NCBI GenBank assembly: GCA_030848705.1
Contig: CM061243.1
Location: 105,016,436-105,080,435, forward strand
Direction: 5' to 3'
Source of the DNA: Heracleum sosnowskyi
Taxonomy: Eukaryota; Streptophyta; Magnoliopsida; Apiales; Apiaceae
DNA length: 64,000 bases
The notes beneath the pieces were generated by a model. It did no database searches. It saw only the letters and a program-made list of their open reading frames with translations, and was not told the origin of the DNA. Each line of letters opens with the position of its first letter. Positions within the stretch are counted from its first letter, which is position 1. The position numbers were made by a program, and so were the translations under genes. This document shows, one piece after another, positions 12,773-23,490 of the stretch.

Positions 12773-14780
12773 ATTAAAAAAGAAACATTAAAAGTTTGGT
12801 CGGTACGATACTTATTTTTTGGTACTTCATGATTTTACTTATTTACCCTTACTTATCAATAAAAAAATTATTAAATAATGACATTATCTATTTATAATCA
12901 ATTACATTTTTAAACTAGAACACAATATCTTTTCCAATATCACGGAAAATTACCTTTATACTTTGCAAAAGTAGCAATTATCTTTTTCAATTAAAACATG
13001 TTAATTTTTTTATTTTTTCTTACAAAACCCCCTCTTTTTCCAAATATATTAGAGACAAATTCTAAATAATTTATTTTAAACATATTTTAATGCTTTTAAT
13101 TATTTAATTTTTTTTACCTATTTTAACATGCTTACTTAATTTTTTAACAAATGTAATTAATAAAATATTAAAATGTAAATAATCAAATAACTCCTCAAAA
13201 AAAATTCGTGCATTAAATTTTATAGTACGCAACTACGCATTCCATAGTATCAAATTTTGTATATTGATAATTGCCTGTTAAAAAACAAAAATCACATGGC
13301 AACACATATTTGATATCTATACTATCTATCTATATTATTATATAATAGTTGAAATATTGAAAATTTTGGTTTTCGGTCATTATTTTATTTAATAAATAAT
13401 AAAATAATTAAAAAATGGTAACTAACTGATTGTCTTTTATCATTAAAACATGTTATCTTTTAATGAAAATATATTACCTTACTTATCTATAAAAAAATAT
13501 TATTAAATAACAACATTATATATTTATAATTAATTACCTTTTTCAGTTAAAACACATTACTTTTCATTTTTTCTAAAAAAATCTCCTCCTTTTGTAAAAA
13601 TATCACCGGCAATTAGCTTTTTCAACTAACGTGTTACTTTTTCTATTTTTCCTTACTAAAATCCTTTAATACTTTTAATTACGGATAATTATCTTTTTCA
13701 ACTAAAACATGTTACTTTTTTATTTTTATTTAATAAAATCCCTCATTTTCCAAAAATATCATGGGCAAACCGTTACTTACTTATTTTAAAATCTATTTAT
13801 TACTTTTAATCATTTAATAAAGTTTAACACACCTACTTATTTTTTTAAACAAATACAATTAATAAAATTTTAAAACATAAATAATAAAAATAATAATTAT
13901 TAAAAACATTCCGCACAGATTTTAAGTTAGTAGACATCAAAAAAAATCTTATAGAATTTTTTTTGATGTTAGAACGTTATGATTTATAAACACAAAATTC
14001 AATATATGCTTTTATCCTAACAGTTCAAAAATACAACTGTGAAAATTTGACATCTAGTTCATTTTCGGGCGGACAGTTCGAGGTAACATCCGGACTTAGG
14101 AATCATCTTTTTTTTTTAGACTTAATTTCCCATCATACCCTTGTATCCAAGTTAAGTAGGTGAGAATTTTAATTTAATGTTACCTTTCTTTTTTTTATGA
14201 GGTTTTATTTCTTATATAATATTTAAAAAAATAATTGAACTGTTTAGTAAAATCAAACTAAAAGCAAATATTATATATAAACAAATAAGTGTACACTTTA
14301 TTATAATTTATATCTAATATCTTATATGTATATTAATACGAGAATTTTTTTATTATACACAGATTATATAAATGTTTATATATTATAAACTTGTGTTAAT
14401 TTGGTGGGAATAAATTTAAATAAAAGTACTATATTTGTAACATGTATAAACTTTTTGTATCAAAATTCAAATAAACTCTAATATCTAAATTATATTTGGA
14501 AACTTTACTTGTTTTCAAAGTAATTTTTAGGCCTTAAAATTATACTTATATCTTTAAGGTACTGAAATATGTACATTTACTTTTGATAAGTTGTTGTTTT
14601 TTTTTCTTTTATTTCGATTTAAATAGTAATATTTGGACAATTAGTTAATTTTTAGCGAGGGCAAATTTGGAATAGAAAATGTTCACTATATATGTATGTA
14701 ATCACCCACGGAAACTAATACAATTTACATACAGTATACATACATACATTTGTATTGTATGTAACTCTTTGAATCACAGT
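12773..14780. other. AT-rich intergenic DNA
   Basis: No gene is supported. The stretch repeats phrases such as AAAACATGTTA and TTTTTCAACTAAAACA around 12960-13760, suggesting more decayed repeats. A weak Helitron-like 5' end (TCTATATTATTATATAATAG near 13330) and 3' end (AAGTTAGT near 13920) can be seen but are not convincing. The last 100 bases hold the upstream region of the next gene. Confidence 0.4.
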
Positions 14781-14803
14781 GTTGTTGTTGTTGTTGTTGT
14801 TGG
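14781..14803 (+). repeat. (GTT)n microsatellite in presumed 5' UTR
   Basis: Seven consecutive GTT units lie 17-39 bases before the start codon at 14820, probably within the 5' UTR. Confidence 0.85.
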
Positions 14804-14819
14804 TGCAGTTTGAGATCAG

Positions 14820-17800
14820 ATGGCTTCAGTCATAGCTTCTGTTCCAATCTCTGGTATATCTACAACTTATGCTTGTATGTATACATGTCTGTATTTTCTT
14901 TACACTGGAAATTTATTGCCTTTATTAAATATTTAAATGTAATATTTGTTTGTGTGATTTCAATTATATTGTTATTCATTTTGATCAGATGGGGTTTGTT
15001 GTTTGATGTGATTTTATTGGATGGATGATCATATAAGTAGTTTTGTTGATTTTATGTGTAATTTCGTATGAAAAATTTCAACTTTTGAGCTAAGTTGATG
15101 TTAGAATCTTCAACTTATTGAGACTCTGTTCTTAGTCTAGAATCTTGATGAGTTGTGGATTACATAGACATTATTTGTGTATTTGTGTGTGTTTTATGTG
15201 AAGCTACTTGTATAGTCATGGTTTTGTTTTGATTTGTGATTGGTGGATGTAGGATTGATATATTTATTGTGTTCGATTATTAGGGATCGGTCAACATGGG
15301 AAATATTACTTGTTTTTTACTGATTAGGTGTGCAACATTTTAGTGTGATGGGAGTGGAAGGTTTCTGTGTATTTACTGAAAATGCTCCGTTTGAATGTGA
15401 AAGTAAAGATTCATTCCCCTTTGAGCTTAAATGGTTGATTAAGAGAAAAAAGATCCTGAGGTTACCTCAGGAAGATTACCTGAGATAAACTTATTTTCAA
15501 GTACAAAAAAGTGATGGCAATTTTGTAAATATGTTAATCTTTCTGAAATTACAATAATACCGGCCTGTATTTGTATGGAAAATTTTTAATTGCCTCAGGT
15601 AACTCCCTGAGGTAACCTCAGGAACATGATACTCGGTTGATTAATTAGTGTTGAGTATTGAATTAGTTGCCATGATAGTCGATAGATGTCTCTCCATGTC
15701 ATGAAGCGAGGTTAAATTGTTGTATATATGTGATTGCACTATAAAGGTTTCAATGCATTTTAATATCTGCATCTCAGAAGCATCCTTGTAAAATCGTTAT
15801 GATTTTAATCAATACTTCTCTTGAGATCTTTTTACACTGTTGCTTTTAGATTTTTTTTTTTTTTTTTAACTTTCCTACTAATTATATAACTGTTGTTAAT
15901 CTTGGATAACATCTTTTCACTGTAGGTGGACTTCCTTTGAAATCGCGTGATTGTTTGTCCACAAATTCCAGTTTGTACGGTAGCACCGGATTGAAATTTC
16001 AGAAGAAAACTAATCAACAAAAAACCAAGCGCTTGTCTGTTTGTGCAGAGTATGGGTACGTACGTATTGTGTAAAACGTAGGATAGAGCAAGTACGCAAC
16101 TTGAATAAACAATACTAAACGTGAAACCGACGTGATTTGACGTAATGTGATAAAAAAAACTAAAAAAGAAGTAGATGATAAAGAAGTTATTACATACTGT
16201 TTCAATGATTGATCTCCATGTCTTAACTTTATTACATCAGTTGTCAGATTGATTACGCATCTTTTGGAATAAGAAACATAATTGAAAGATTTTGGAGATG
16301 AAATAGTAGTTGTATTGTTCCTCCAAAATATCCTTAACTATGACCAGAAGAAACTGTTATAGCCAATCCTGCTCATTCAATTTACAAATAGACCCAAGTA
16401 TATCTCTTTTTTTCCAGAGATTGCATCGATATTGTTCACAGATATACATTTCCCTGATCTGCCTTTGCTTCACCACACTAATGAATTTTGACTTGCACTA
16501 TATATGATATGTAGAGTTATATCATGGTATCTATTGTTACCTTCAATATGTTGGCGTAAATGTCAGAGAATTTGAGTCGTAAAAGGCAGTAATATTTGTC
16601 ATATAGATTTCTGCAACACAGTATTACCTGATCTCTTTCAATTTTGTTTTTGCTACCCTCTCCCTAATAATCACCTGTATGGAATTTGCAGTGATCAAAG
16701 AGGTGGAAGTGGCGGAGATTTCATAGCCGGCTTTCTCATGGGGGGTGCATTATTCGGAACGCTTGCGTACGTGTTTGCACCACAGGTTTTGATTTTTCTT
16801 TACATGACTTCTTCTGCAAAGTTAGTATTCCAGCTTTTTAAAGCCTTTTGCCAAAAGGCTGTGCTCACAGGTTTACGGTGACATGACACTTCTTTATCTA
16901 TCTCCCAGTGCCATTTGCATCTGGTTTCCAAATCCTAATCATGAAATCACTATCAATTATCAAGATTCTTAATTTGTAGGGTAAACTGGTATAATTTTTG
17001 TTAAACCGTAGTGTTTGTTTCACTCAACAAACATTAGTTCATCAAATGTCAGGGTGTTGGCCATGAGTAACAAATTTTATTGAAATCATTCCCCAATTAG
17101 CTGATATTAGAAGTGAGTGCCATTTGTTAGATTTGTGAAGCATCATAGGGAATTCCACATGTGTACGAATGCCATGCATTTCAGTGTTGCCTTACACGTG
17201 AAAGATAAACTTTTTTATCTTATTTGTTGCCTAAAGTGCATGTTATAGAACAATTCATCATGATGTCTTAGTTACACTGTAAATTTCCCCCTCCTTTGCC
17301 TTGTTAAAATGAACAAAAGAAAGAAAGAGGGAAAGAATAGAAGAGAAAGCACGATCTAGGAGAAAGTAGATATCTTACAGTATTTTTAATGTAATTACAT
17401 TCTTACTTTACCATCTTCATAATGGATCTACAGCTTTCGTAAAAAGTTACACATAACTCTGTTCCATGTGTAAAGGTTTTGTACTTCTCCATATCCATAA
17501 CATACAGAGAAAAGCAAGCATTTAATACATTTTGTATTTATTTACTCTGTATATATAATTCAGGTTGGAATTATCAGTTTATTACTCTGAAATTATTAAC
17601 AAAAAAAGTTAGTATCAGTAACCAAGATGCTAATATGAGCTACAACTTTTTTAACTGCTGATATGGATAGTGTTGTGTTCAAAACTAATACCCAGGCCTT
17701 GATCCCGTATATCAATCCTTTCATTTGCGGAAAACTTTTATTTTCCATCTTAAAGATGAATTCTGTGTCACCCGTTTATATAAATTTGGTATTTAATTTA

Positions 17801-18349
17801 ATTTAGAAATTGTAAGTTGTCAGATTCTGCGCTTGATGATTATAGCCGTGCTTACAGTATTAATTTTGACAAACTTACTTTCTATGCAACACCAAATGTC
17901 TTCTTGTACTTTTACACCGGCTGTAGGTTTTGGGGATAGGCAAATGATTATGAAAACTGTTTTTTCAATGTTTTTATGATTTTGATTTGTGCCTTTAGTT
18001 GGTGTAAATCAATCTCTATTTTCTTACACTGTCATAAGATAAGAAGATCACTGCTTAATGAAGATGAATACGGGTTCCGGAGAGCCAGGAGACCAATTTA
18101 CTATGATGAAGGTCTAGAGGTGATTGCCACAACCCTTCTCTGAATTTCTATTGTAACTGACGCTTGTAAAGTTATATTGACTTTTTCTATTATCATTTGC
18201 CATGAAAAACACAGAAAACCAGGCAGACCCTGAATGCCAAGATAAGTCAACTTAATTCTGCTATTGACAATGTGTCGACAAGGTTGAGAGGTGGAAAAAA
18301 TAAGCCTCCTATTCCAGTTGAGACTGCGATTGATGAAGCCATAATGTAG
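14820..18349 (+). CDS. Chloroplast membrane protein, YtxH-like segment
   Basis: Five exons: 14820-14853, 15926-16055, 16692-16785, 18039-18119, 18215-18349 (stop TAG). They total 474 bases, or 157 residues, with all splice sites GT-AG and phases consistent. The N-terminus MASVIASVPIS followed by a Ser/Lys-rich stretch looks like a chloroplast transit peptide (about residues 1-52). Residues about 64-85 form a Gly-rich membrane segment ending in VFAPQIRRSL, the pattern of YtxH-like proteins. A conserved tail follows (EDEYGFR, YYDEGLEKTRQTLN, LNSAIDNVSTRLRGG). From memory this matches the Arabidopsis At1g42960/At5g16660 family of chloroplast envelope or thylakoid proteins of unknown function. 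The start is the first ATG after a TC-poor leader and fits the transit peptide. Biochemical role unknown. Confidence 0.88.
15454..15623. mobile_element. MITE-like element with palindromic ends, in intron 1
   Basis: Ends are TCCTGAGGTTACCTCAGGA (15454-15472) and CCTGAGGTAACCTCAGGA (15606-15623). Each end is itself nearly a perfect palindrome, and the two are reverse complements of one another. Further TTACCTGAG and CTCAGGTAA motifs lie just inside. The body of about 170 bp is non-coding. The family was not recognised. Confidence 0.5.
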
Positions 18350-18845
18350 ATTTGCAGCTATGTGGTTAAGCAACTCTTGATAATGTGTATGGTTTGTCTG
18401 GCTCTGCTGTAACCGGACTTGAATTTAGGTGAAGTTTTCTTTTCAGAGCTGTTTAATACATGTAAATGACCTGGCAAAAGCTCTGTATGATATATTGTTC
18501 ATGTTTGGAGGTTTATATTATGGCGTATGATCTGCCTATCTAATTTAATAATCTCGAAGCTTAATCTTGCACGGAAACTTTTGTATGTACATGCCAGAAT
18601 ATATCCTAGATTATTGGATTGTAAATTCTTTATGATTTGATGGTAGGAGGGCCTTAAGCTAGTGCAGCTGAGTGAATATAGGCAAAACATATTGAGGTTT
18701 AGTATATTTCATTGTTTCTGATGCTTTTAGGGAAGAGATTATATCCTGTTTCTAGCAGAGCACAATAGTAAAATTAAATTCCGAATACAAGACATGTCAG
18801 GAGTGAACAAAAAGGATTGAATATAGTTCCTACTTGATGGACTCA
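18350..18845 (+). other. 3' UTR and spacer
   Basis: Sequence after the stop of the chloroplast-protein gene, probably mostly 3' UTR. No further gene is supported before the alcohol dehydrogenase relic. Confidence 0.4.
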
Positions 18846-18982
18846 TTTAGCAAAGATGAAACTCCAGTGCACTTGAAAGAGATCAACTTACCATATTCCT
18901 TAGGATTTGCAAAATCAATCATTCTAAGTGCCATTCCTTCCTTACCTTTCACATTGATAAGATCAACTGAAATTCCAATTTT
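18846..18982 (-). pseudogene. Decayed partial copy of ADH exon 5
   Basis: On the minus strand this stretch matches exon 5 (20152-20388) of the neighbouring ADH-like gene. Conserved pieces include VDLIN, the following KGK, a DFxNPKE motif and CTGV. An internal part of roughly 50 bases is missing (the stretch between GKxIS and the Cys of the CTG motif), and there are several substitutions. It lies 84 bases beyond the stop of that gene. It is best explained as a remnant of a tandem duplicate; no other exon of the copy was found between 18350 and 19065. Confidence 0.75.
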
Positions 18983-19065
18983 TGAAAACATAAAAGCAAC
19001 ACTTTATTAAATAAAAAAAAAGGATGAAAAAAACAATCAGGAGTACAATGTTTCATCACCCTAGG

Positions 19066-19461
19066 CTAAAATTTGATGAGAACTTTTACGCAATCTGGGT
19101 GCTTTGTGGTGTCGAGCGCCTTGTTGATATCGTTTAGTGAAAATTCAGGTGTCAACAACTCTTCTAAATTTATCTCCTGCACACAAAAATTTGCAACTCT
19201 TAGCTTTAGTTTATTGGGTGTGTGTGTGTGTGAAATGGCGTATTCAGCTATTTTCATCCCCATGACAAATAGTACTAGTCAAAACTGAATTATACCTTGT
19301 TCACAGACTTGTTGATTATGGTTGGTAGATCAGAATGAGTTCTAACACCACCAAAGATGGTTCCTTTCAGTGTTCGCCCGCACAGAAAGGGAACAATATT
19401 GAAATGTCCAACAGGATCCGTGCCTGTCCCTATTAACACTACTGTTCCAAGACCCTGCAGG

Positions 19462-19521
<60 letters not shown>

Positions 19522-21614
19522 AGAATACAATTATATGATCCTGGAAAGTGTCTTCCTCTAACGCCTTGAGGTTTTAGAGCGACTGGTTACTCAACATGGT
19601 ATTAGAGCTCATGCAGGCGGGAGGTCCAAGGTTCGACTTTCTGCCACCCCCAATATTGAGGTCCAAGGTTCGACTTTCTGCCACCCCCAATATTCTCACA
19701 ATTTATTATGGACACGAAAGGCAAAACTATGCCTCATACTCAACATATACTCCCTCCGTCCCAGTCATTTCTTTACACTTTCCTTTTTGGGACGTCCCAC
19801 CAATTCTTTACATTACTAAAAATAGTAACTTTTAATAATATAATACATTATTACCTCCACTACTTCACTCCACTTTTTCAATACTTTATACTATTACACC
19901 CACTATCTCACTTATCTTAACAATAAATTACTATTACACCCACTACTTCATTTATTTTAACAATAAAACACACTATTACATCCACTACCTCACTTATTTT
20001 AAGAATATTCCTTGGTCTCCGTGCAAAAACCAAATGTATAGAACCTGTTGGGACGGAGGGAGTATATGTGTTACAAACATCAAAATACAGAAAATCTATC
20101 GGGTTCCATTTTATAGATTGAAAGGCTAAAACATGTTACTAATACACATACCACTTTGGTGGATTCGATGGCCTCACTCAGCAAAGATGCAACTCCAGTG
20201 CACTCGAAACAATAATCGACGCCTAATCCTCCAGTTGCCTCTTTCACCAACTCCGAAATCGACTTGCCAGATTCTTTAGGATTTATAAAATCAGTCATTC
20301 CAAATGCAGTTCCTTTCTTCCCTTTGAAATTGATAAGATCAACTCCAATTATTTTTATCGCTCCTTGCATTCTTGCTCCTTCTATCGCCTGCATAGACAA
20401 CCAATAGCCTTGTCCAATTACGTGCAAAAATTTGTATAAACATTTGCTAGGCATGTACAATAGAGACACTCACGCCAAGTCCAACAGCGCCAAGACCGAG
20501 CACAGCGACAGCGGAGCCCTTCTCGACACTGGCTGTCCTCCAGGCAGAACCAAAGCCAGTGGTGAAGCCACAAGAAAGGAAGCTTGCATGAGGCAAGGGT
20601 AACTTTGGATCAACCTTCACCATATAATTTGAATCGAATACGGTGTATTCTGACCAAGTGGAGCAGCTAAGTTGGTGGTACAATTTTTCACCGGTGCTAC
20701 AAATTGACATTCTTGATGTACCGTCCGGCAATAGAGCACTTAAATTCAAGGGATAAACATGACACAAGTTTGATTTCCCGGACTTGCAATTTAAGCAGTT
20801 CCCACATTCACCCAAATAAATAGGCATTACTACGTCTCCTATTTTTACATTCTTCACATTTTCACCAACTGCTTCTACCTTCCTGCAGCCAAATTTACCA
20901 AACAAAACAATCAAATTTCTTAGTGAATTTACATTGAAAGTTTTTGGAAAATTAGATACGTACCCGACGCCTTCGTGTCCGAGAGCTCGTGGAAACAGAG
21001 GCTGAGAAACGCAAAATTAAACAAAAATCAAGACTAGTCTGTGTAGAGACTAGATACCACTTGAAGAAACCATTTCAGATGTGTTGGCAAAATGATAGAA
21101 GAGTATTTTGGATAACTAGGCGGTTGGTAAAGATGGTCATATAGTCTAAATAAAAACTAACATCAGCAGATTTAATAGTCATCTAGTACTTGATCAAATA
21201 TATAGGAGAGACTACAATTTTATTGGTGGATTTTTTTCTTTTTCAAAGGGAAATTTAGGATTGATTGTCACTTGAGACAAGGATTTAAATGATTCTATAC
21301 AGACTTACAAAATCAATAACAACTAGTACTACGAAATCACAAAAACAAAAGAGTGGTGCACCAGGAAGCCGTCGCGGTAGAGAATGTCAGTGTGGCAAAC
21401 GCTGGCAAAGAGCATCTTCATCCTGATCTCCCCTGTTTTTGGAGGATCAACCTTTATTTCTTCCACCTTCAACTCCTCTCCAGCTTTCCATAACACCGCA
21501 GCTGCAAAATATAACAGGCAAGTTTTGGTATCAACTCTTAATTTTAAGTTGGGATGAAGGGAGGATGAAGTAAGTACCTTTGCATGTTATGACTTGTGGG
21601 CGGCAGTCGCTCAT
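19066..21614 (-). CDS. Zinc-dependent alcohol dehydrogenase-like protein
   Basis: Seven exons in order of translation: 21614-21578, 21501-21362, 21001-20964, 20882-20474, 20388-20152, 19454-19296, 19176-19066 (stop TAG), giving 376 residues, the usual ADH length. Catalytic zinc ligands are C48 (VCHTD), H68 (GHE) and the Cys of SCGFTTGFG. Structural zinc ligands are C98, C101, C104 and C112. NAD binding is shown by GLGAVGLG and the acidic residue of GVDLIN. STWSEYTVFDSNYMVK is typical of the plant ADH-like branch (Arabidopsis ADH-like proteins) rather than classical ADH1 or the formaldehyde dehydrogenase class. It should oxidise or reduce alcohols/aldehydes with NAD(H) in the cytosol; the true substrate is unknown. 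Intron 5 holds a (TA)n tract, an LTR fragment, a 37-bp tandem repeat and a MITE. Donor GTGCAC of exon 2 is weak but the phase fits. Confidence 0.92.
19463..19517. repeat. (TA)n microsatellite
   Basis: About 27 uninterrupted TA units lie in ADH intron 5, directly after the splice acceptor side of exon 6 (minus strand). Confidence 0.95.
19518..19608 (+). repeat. TRIM-like LTR with primer-binding site
   Basis: TGTTAGAATACA at 19518 runs to GGTTACTCAACA at 19596, a 79-bp TG...CA unit. It is followed at once by TGGTATTAGAGC, one base away from the initiator-Met tRNA primer site TGGTATCAGAGC. No second LTR is found before the MITE at 19750. It is therefore a truncated miniature LTR element. Confidence 0.5.
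19621..19694 (+). repeat. Exact 37-bp tandem duplication
   Basis: Two identical head-to-tail 37-bp units (19621-19657, 19658-19694) each contain GGTTCGACTTTCTGCC, a B-box-like word. They directly follow the LTR/primer-site fragment and may be part of it. Confidence 0.85.
19750..20062. mobile_element. Stowaway-like (Tc1/mariner) MITE
   Basis: Perfect 13-bp terminal inverted repeats CTCCCTCCGTCCC and GGGACGGAGGGAG are flanked by TA on both sides (19748-19749, 20063-20064). The 313-bp interior repeats CACTAC(T/C)TCA-like phrases. It lies in intron 5 of the ADH-like gene and leaves the splice sites untouched. Confidence 0.9.
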
Positions 21615-21761
21615 TTTTGCACAAGAAATGCTTGGACGCTTGGTTCATTTTCTATGCATTGCACTCCAGTATATGAATAACATACTTCCCGTGGAATTTT
21701 ACATGTTTTAGCAATTTGGTGGATGAAATTTTTTAATGTACAGTATCATAGCTAAATATTA

Positions 21762-22005
21762 CTCCCTTCTCTTCTCTGTTCCCTCATTTTTTTACAGTTT
21801 TTTCACGTATTTTAAAACTCATATAAAGTATATTTCCACAACTTATTTTTAAAATTTTCTTTTTTTGAATAAAAATTCAAACATTAAATTTTTATTCAAT
21901 AGAAAAATAAATTAAAAATAATATATAAAACTATATTTTATAGGAGTTTTAAAATGCGTGTCGAGCCCCCGTCCCCAAATGCAAAGAAATGAGGGGCAGA
22001 GGAAG
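21762..22005. mobile_element. Decayed Stowaway-like MITE
   Basis: Left end CTCCCTTCTCTTCTCTGTTC and right end (reverse complement) CTTCCTCTGCCCCTCATTTC are imperfect inverted repeats, flanked by TA at 21760-21761 and 22006-22007. The interior is AT-rich. It lies 150 bp upstream of the ADH-like start codon. Confidence 0.6.
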
Positions 22006-22329
22006 TACTTATATTTTCAAAAATGTGGTTTTGGTCACTTTTTTGAAAAGAAAAATCACTATTTTTTCTCAAAAGGTGATTTTTAACCAGCTTTTCGAAA
22101 AATAAAAATAATATTACTATACTGTCTTTTTTGTATGACACAATACCGATTCGTGGTCGCTCAAGGCGTGAAGGACAAACTATTACTTACTTTTATCTAT
22201 ATCGTGTTTTGCGGGGTTAGTTACTTACTTTCATTATTTACCATGTCTTTTGTTGGTTTAGTCATTTTCTTGATTTATCTATTCAAGTATGTCATTTTGA
22301 TATTTTTTTGGTTAAAATTGTACTTCAGG

Positions 22330-22741
22330 TTATTGATATTATTTCTCAAGAGATGGACAATCGTTTTACAGAGGGAAATATTGAGTAACTTACTTGCATT
22401 GGCTCTCTTGATTCCCGAAATTCATTTTCGGATTGTGGTCATGTAAAACTTCTTCGATTAGCCCAATTTTATCCCAATGATTTTTGTTTAATAGATCAAG
22501 AATTGTTGGATAATCAGTTAAACAACTTCATCTTTGACGTTTGAAGTGATGAAAGTTTTTCAGAACTTAAAAATATTGGGTAACTTGTTATTAAAATGGT
22601 GAAGACTCATATACGTACAACTTATCCTCTTGTTTATTGATTGAGTTAGCTCTTGTTTTGCCAATTGCAACAACCATTGTTGGAAGAGTGTTTTCAGCGA
22701 TGAAAATTGTGAAGTCTTATTTGCGTAATCGGATGAAAGGT
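22330..22741 (+). pseudogene. hAT-type transposase C-terminal relic
   Basis: Fragments in shifting frames match the C-terminal part of plant hAT-like (zinc finger MYM-type 1-like) transposases. One is an IDIISQEMDNRF-like piece, then a LLRLAQFYPNDF-like piece. Last comes the dimerisation motif LIELALVLPIATTIVGRVFS, followed by AMKIVKSYLRNRM. Frame changes and stops (for example the TGA near 22642) show it is dead. The N-terminus and terminal repeats were not found. Confidence 0.7.
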
Positions 22742-23490
22742 GTAAAAATATTTTTTTTTTTTTTTTTACATATTTGATAAAACAAGTCAAAATATACAGT
22801 GTTTACATGATACTTTTTATTTTACTTTATAAAAAAAAATTATGAAAGTCTGTACTCAGTACTAGTCTGTCCTCTGTAGTATAATACTTGCCACTTGATA
22901 GTTATTACTCCGTTTTTGAATATCTCTATATGTTGACTTTATTCAAAATCTGTTTGGGATTTGATTGATTTAAAAAAGAGACATGTAGGGCACAATATAA
23001 TGAAAACAACCACAACAAATATGATAATTAAGAACCTGACCCGCAATATATTTTACACGTTGAAAAGTCATCACTTATTCAATTGTGCTGAATTTCATTT
23101 ATTTTGGGATTATCGACTTTCGGGGGAGGTGCTGAATTTCATTTATTCACAGTTTTACCAATGGCCTCTGCCATACTGCAGGGCAGAATTACCCCAAAAA
23201 TATCTTAATAAATTTAAACAGTTGCAACCACTTATTATATTCAAGAAGAGACATAGTAATTCCTTTTTTATCGCCCCCACTTTTTATAGAATATTTTTAT
23301 TAATGAAGTTGGTGTGAAATGAATACACGTATTATTTGGAGAAAATATTATACCCAATTCGTGCTTTTTAGCATTTTTTTTTAAAATACCGAGATTAATG
23401 TTGTGAGTTTTCCCGGATAAATCTGGGTTTAAAATATTATAGAAAAAGATAGTAAAGTGTTTTTTTGTGCATATTCTCACTTAATATTAA
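22742..23490. other. AT-rich spacer, no gene seen
   Basis: It holds a T-run at about 22750-22767 and low-complexity AT-rich DNA. A 118-codon open frame near 22961 has no recognisable protein character. Confidence 0.4.

Noticed and set aside
19066..19263. Separate small gene at the end of the ADH gene
   Set aside because: Its C-terminal half is exon 7 of the ADH gene; the upstream part is intron read through the splice acceptor.
22135..22446. Open frame of 103 codons with hydrophobic product
   Set aside because: Phe/Leu/Ile-rich translation of AT-rich DNA; part of it overlaps the hAT relic read in another frame.
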